From contig CAMNWW010000064.1 of assembly GCA_946566415.1 (NCBI GenBank), positions 1 to 9,667 of the forward strand: a stretch of DNA of 9,667 bases, given 5' to 3'. The translations under genes were made by a program, and so were the position numbers. Under the pieces are notes generated by a model that saw nothing but the letters and a program-made list of their open reading frames with translations, ran no database searches and had not been told where the DNA came from. This DNA is from an uncultured Lachnospiraceae bacterium. Lineage in GTDB: Bacteria > Bacillota > Clostridia > Lachnospirales > Lachnospiraceae. How positions within the stretch are numbered: position 1 is the first letter of the stretch; every line of letters starts with the position of its first letter. Shown piece by piece: positions 7,239-9,667 of this stretch.

Positions 7239-7255
7239 CAGGCCCCTCCTTTTCG

Positions 7256-8467
7256 TTACTCGTAATATTTCTTAAATTTCACGAAATGGCTAAGATGTGT
7301 CTTCGCCATGGCAAGAAAACGTTTCGGCCTTAAGTCCCCCCGCAGAAATACCGGATTTACCATCTTCTTCTCCTTAAGAAGCCTTTTCAGCTTTTCCTTA
7401 TTTTCTTTCTCTTTGATGTAACGGAAAGCTACCGCCCTCGGCACCACCATCCATAGATGCTCTTTCTTCGCCATCTCAAAATCCAGCTCTTTCCCGTAAA
7501 TATACTCTTCTACAATATATTTTGCCACATTAAAGCCGGAGGCTGTCACATAGTAATTACTCCTGCCCTGCCGGGTGTTAATCTCAAAAAACTTATATTT
7601 CCCGTCACGCTTGTCATATTTAATATCAAAGTTAGAAAATCCCACATAATGCAGGTCTTCCAGAAGGCTCTTCACCCCAAACATCAGCTCTTCGTTCGGC
7701 TCCGTGATAATGACCGCGTGATTCCCCAGTCCGTGCGGCGTATGCTCCTCTAAAAGCACATGCCCCAGGCACATCATCTTCACTTTCCCGTTCCTGTCGG
7801 AGTAGGCGGTGAGAACACGCATATACTCATCATTCCCCGGTATCATGTCCTGGATGATGAGCTTGTCCGTATATCCCGCCCCATAAATATCCTTGATTAC
7901 CTGAATGAGCTGCTTTTGATTCTGTATGGTATAGACCTTGTTCTGTGTGGCAAACGGGTGCTCCCAGTACTGGATACTGTCCGAAGGCTTAAGAATGACC
8001 GGAAAGGAAAACTTCATCTCGAAATCCAGCCCCATGGACGCGTCGTAGACCAGGGTCCCCGGATAATCAACCCCGTGCTTTTCACACAGTTCGTAGAATA
8101 TCTCCTTCTGCTGGAGACGGTTCATCAGCTCATAGTCGATATAGGGCGCGACGATGTTTCCCTTCAGCTCTCCCTTATGCTTACTGATCAGCGCCACATA
8201 ACTGTCTCCACAGCCGATGAGGACAATCTTTTTATCCTTATGCTTATCTGCAAACCGGTTGACCGTCTTTAGGAAATATTCATCCGTATCGATCCGAGGA
8301 TCAGCGTGGTAACTTATCATCCTGCTGTTGTAGCTGGGACCGGTAGGAAATTTCCCGAATATATATGTCCTGACCCGATACTCCTCATAAAATGCGCGCG
8401 CCACACTGTAAGTATTGATGTCGCCGCCTAAAAGTACCGGTATAAACTCTCTCTCTTCAAACTTCAT
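7256..8467 (-). CDS. ATP-grasp carboxylate-amine ligase, D-aspartate ligase-like
   Basis: ATP-grasp ligases activate a carboxylate as an acyl phosphate and join it to an amine. This 403-residue protein opens with PVLLGGDINTYSVARAFYEE (10-29), a pattern I associate with the Asl D-aspartate ligases of lactic acid bacteria and enterococci. Those enzymes add D-Asp to the side-chain amine of the third stem residue in peptidoglycan precursors. The nucleotide-binding lysine is likely Lys160 in FPVILKPSDS. The metal-binding end of the domain is FEINTRQGRSNYY (294-306), with Glu295 and Asn297. No signal peptide or membrane segment is seen, so it should act in the cytoplasm. The basic C-terminus (residues 350-402, many Lys/Arg) could aid membrane or polymer contact. 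ATG 8467 follows purine-rich GGAGAAGGAAG. It is the first gene of the cassette and is followed 17 nt later by the racemase. D-Glu or another carboxylate is possible. Confidence 0.85.
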   Translation of the reverse strand: MKFEEREFIPVLLGGDINTYSVARAFYEEYRVRTYIFGKFPTGPSYNSRMISYHADPRIDTDEYFLKTVNRFADKHKDKKIVLIGCGDSYVALISKHKGELKGNIVAPYIDYELMNRLQQKEIFYELCEKHGVDYPGTLVYDASMGLDFEMKFSFPVILKPSDSIQYWEHPFATQNKVYTIQNQKQLIQVIKDIYGAGYTDKLIIQDMIPGNDEYMRVLTAYSDRNGKVKMMCLGHVLLEEHTPHGLGNHAVIITEPNEELMFGVKSLLEDLHYVGFSNFDIKYDKRDGKYKFFEINTRQGRSNYYVTASGFNVAKYIVEEYIYGKELDFEMAKKEHLWMVVPRAVAFRYIKEKENKEKLKRLLKEKKMVNPVFLRGDLRPKRFLAMAKTHLSHFVKFKKYYE

Positions 8468-8506
8468 GCTTCTTCCTTCTCCTTCTTCCCTTTTACCTCT
8501 CCTGAT

Positions 8507-8535
8507 AATTTACCACACTTTTCCTGATTTTTCTA
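8507..8535 (-). promoter_or_regulatory. Candidate extended -10 promoter for the cell-wall cassette
   Basis: On the minus strand, TAGAAA (8530-8535) and TAAATT (8507-8512) are separated by 17 bases, and TGG directly precedes the -10 box, giving an extended -10. Each hexamer matches the vegetative consensus at four of six positions. It sits in the 92-nt gap after sdpI, about 40 nt before the ATP-grasp start. No terminator separates the two operons, so readthrough from sdpI is an alternative. An 11-base symmetric element, TATGAATCATA (8547-8557), lies just upstream and could be an operator. Confidence 0.4.
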
Positions 8536-8559
8536 CCGTTAGTTACTATGAATCATACA

Positions 8560-9189
8560 CTAAATCCCTTTACGGTAAAGAATAAAAGAATAAACGACCG
8601 GTACCACCGCCATAGGTATGAGCAGGATAAATACCCCTAACCCTATCGGCAGGAAAATGTCGGCGATAAAGAACAGCCCGCCAAGGACCCATAGCCAGGA
8701 CGCCAGACGGTGCGTCTTGTTCCAGTTTTCCTCGCTCGCAAGCGTCCAGGGCACTTTGATCCCGACCGTATAGTTCTGTTTGAGTTTATGCATATAATTT
8801 CCCATAACCATAAAGGTTATTCCCACCAAAAGATCTGCGAGCATTCCGATATCCACCTTTTTACCGACCGCTATCACATAGGTGGACGAACAGCATACCA
8901 GTGATACGAGCGGAACGACCCACATAATAATCCTTATATATCTGCCCTCAATGTTCTTCCTCTTCGGGTCGTGCAAAGTGGCGACGCAGCACAAGAGATG
9001 GATCAAAAGCAGGAAAAGCGGCAGCCCGAACACTGCGAATCCCTTGCTGCTCCAACCGTTCGGCGCATTGTCCGCCCCAAAATGGGTGGCGACCATATCC
9101 GGCATGCGGTTCCAGAGAATCAGCCCAAATACAATCGGACTTACTGTTATCAAACTAGTAATAATAAGAGTTCTTCTATATTCTTTCAT
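8560..9189 (-). CDS. sdpI: SdpI-like six-helix membrane protein
   Basis: The 209-residue protein is close in length to Bacillus subtilis SdpI, the immunity protein and receptor for the SDP cannibalism toxin. I see six hydrophobic segments, near residues 7-26, 51-70, 86-107, 113-130, 163-182 and 184-204. The first loop carries the DUF1648 pattern MPDMVATHFGADNAPNGWSS (29-48). The later loop NYTVGIKVPWTLASEENW (139-156), ending in NKTHRLASW, is the SdpI signature. In B. subtilis, ligand-bound SdpI sequesters the repressor SdpR at the membrane. The start ATG 9189 lies inside the end of the upstream ArsR gene (14-nt overlap), whose last codons supply the AAAGGAGG ribosome binding site. No SDP toxin genes (sdpABC) are in the window, so this may be an orphan immunity or envelope-stress gene. 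The ligand is unknown. Confidence 0.88.
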   Translation of the reverse strand: MKEYRRTLIITSLITVSPIVFGLILWNRMPDMVATHFGADNAPNGWSSKGFAVFGLPLFLLLIHLLCCVATLHDPKRKNIEGRYIRIIMWVVPLVSLVCCSSTYVIAVGKKVDIGMLADLLVGITFMVMGNYMHKLKQNYTVGIKVPWTLASEENWNKTHRLASWLWVLGGLFFIADIFLPIGLGVFILLIPMAVVPVVYSFILYRKGI

Positions 9190-9457
9190 GATCTTCTCCT
9201 CCTTTTAACTCTTTAATCCACATCAGGACTTCCTCTAAGACTGTTGTATTCAGCTCATAATACACATAGTTTTTTACTTTCGTCTCCCAGACCAGGCCCG
9301 CCTTTTTCAGCACACTCAGATGATAGGAAATCGTTGCCCCGGTCATATCAAAGTGACTGCCGATCTCTCCCGCGGACAGCTTCCCGTTCTTAAGAAGCTG
9401 GAGTATCTCCCGGCGGACAGGGTCGGATAATGCTTTAAACGTTTCTGCAAATGACAC
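9176..9457 (-). CDS. sdpR: ArsR-family repressor, SdpR-like
   Basis: This 93-residue winged-helix repressor begins SFAETFKALSDPVRREILQL (2-21), the standard ArsR opening. A helix-turn-helix follows at about 28-56 (SAGEIGSHFDMTGATISYHL, then SVLKKAGLV) and the wing (YVYYELN) at 64-70. It has no cysteines, so the metal-sensing CxC type is excluded; coupling to SdpI is the likely mode of control. The start is GTG 9457: AAGGAGGG lies about seven bases upstream and the frame gives the expected N-terminus. The gene overlaps sdpI by 14 nt. Its promoter is bracketed by two inverted repeats sharing ATTTAGA-N6-TCTAAAT, strongly suggesting autorepression. A generic ArsR regulator is the alternative, but the sdpI partner makes SdpR the better name. 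Confidence 0.88.
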   Translation of the reverse strand: MSFAETFKALSDPVRREILQLLKNGKLSAGEIGSHFDMTGATISYHLSVLKKAGLVWETKVKNYVYYELNTTVLEEVLMWIKELKGGEDHERI

Positions 9458-9511
9458 CTTTTGTCCCTCCTTACTTTGTTAGTTTTGATTCTAAGCGCCC
9501 CCGAACAAGGA

Positions 9512-9531
9512 ATTTAGAATTTCATCTAAAT
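9512..9531 (-). promoter_or_regulatory. Operator 1, over the sdpR transcription start
   Basis: A perfect 7-bp inverted repeat, ATTTAGA-N6-TCTAAAT, begins two bases downstream of the -10 box and covers the expected transcription start near 9527. The same core occurs in operator 2 with the same six-base spacer. Symmetry, spacing and position fit binding by a dimeric ArsR-family protein that blocks RNA polymerase. Confidence 0.75.
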
Positions 9532-9533
9532 AC

Positions 9534-9562
9534 ATGATACCCTTATGTTTCGCAGCTGTCAA
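9534..9562 (-). promoter_or_regulatory. Vegetative promoter of sdpR-sdpI
   Basis: On the minus strand a perfect -35 TTGACA (9557-9562) is followed after 17 bases by TATCAT (9534-9539), five of six matches to the -10 consensus. Transcription should start near 9527, giving an untranslated leader of about 70 nt before GTG 9457. The promoter is strong in sequence, so regulation is likely by repression. Confidence 0.85.
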
Positions 9563-9592
9563 CAAGTATTTAGATTATTTTCTAAATACTTG
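9563..9592 (-). promoter_or_regulatory. Operator 2, abutting the -35 box
   Basis: A perfect 12-bp inverted repeat has left arm CAAGTATTTAGA (9563-9574) and right arm TCTAAATACTTG (9581-9592) around six bases. Its inner 7-bp core equals that of operator 1, and the two centres are 56 bp apart. It starts at the base directly upstream of the -35 hexamer. As a 12-bp AT-rich stem right after a possible upstream stop codon it could also act as a weak transcript end, but the shared core argues for a protein site. Confidence 0.72.
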
Positions 9593-9667
9593 CTACGATT
9601 CACAGCCGATAAGGATCTGCAGACAAACCCGGAAAGCTTTCATGTAATAGGATGTCTTCAGATACAT
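9593..9667 (-). CDS. Possible C-terminus of an unidentified upstream gene
   Basis: One minus-strand frame is open from the window edge to a TAG at 9593-9595, encoding 24 residues ending MKAFRVCLQILIGCES. The piece is too short to assign a family or to prove coding. The TAG falls exactly at the outer edge of operator 2, which would make this the gene before sdpR. It could equally be non-coding spacer. Confidence 0.22.
   Translation of the reverse strand: MYLKTSYYMKAFRVCLQILIGCES

Noticed and set aside
9652..9667. Possible divergent plus-strand gene starting ATG TCT TCA at 9652
   Set aside because: Only five codons are visible, the upstream AATAGG is a poor ribosome binding site, and no plus-strand promoter stands out.

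Overview
The window looks like chromosomal DNA of a low-GC Gram-positive anaerobe, most likely a Lachnospiraceae (Clostridium cluster XIVa) species. The supports are strong AGGAGG-type ribosome binding sites, the priA-def pair, an SdpR/SdpI pair, a TnpV-like mobile-element remnant, and the residue style of the proteins. The genus cannot be fixed from the sequence alone. Every gene I can support lies on the minus strand, so transcription runs from high to low coordinates.

In transcription order: (1) 9593-9667 may hold the last codons of an unidentified gene. (2) 9458-9592 is a compact control region with a TTGACA-N17-TATCAT promoter between two inverted repeats that share one core. (3) 9457-8560 encodes an ArsR-family repressor (SdpR-like) and a six-helix membrane protein (SdpI-like) that overlap by 14 nt. 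(4) 8467-3249 is a four-gene cell-wall cassette: an ATP-grasp ligase resembling D-aspartate ligases, an Asp/Glu racemase, a divergent MurE-like ligase, and a second MurE-like ligase carrying the DNPR motif. (5) 3247-482 encodes the primosomal helicase PriA and peptide deformylase, ending at a strong hairpin terminator. (6) 1-384 is visibly AT-rich accessory DNA with a decayed TnpV fragment and the start of a small Cro/CI-like regulator cut by the window edge.

The main point of interest is the four-gene cassette. A racemase beside an Asl-type ATP-grasp ligase is the known arrangement for making D-Asp and attaching it to peptidoglycan precursors in Enterococcus faecium and Lactococcus lactis. 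Here the pair is followed by two tandem Mur ligases whose amino-acid specificity motifs differ. A plausible reading is a module for a modified or alternative stem peptide; the substrates are inferred.

Secondary points are the doubly flanked sdpR promoter, an exact 22-nt hairpin repeat just upstream of two ribosome binding sites 5.5 kb apart, and the break after def where fmt would normally follow. No tRNA, rRNA, CRISPR array, riboswitch or intact insertion sequence was seen. No gene-free stretch exceeds 300 bases; the longest is 9458-9667, described under its sites.
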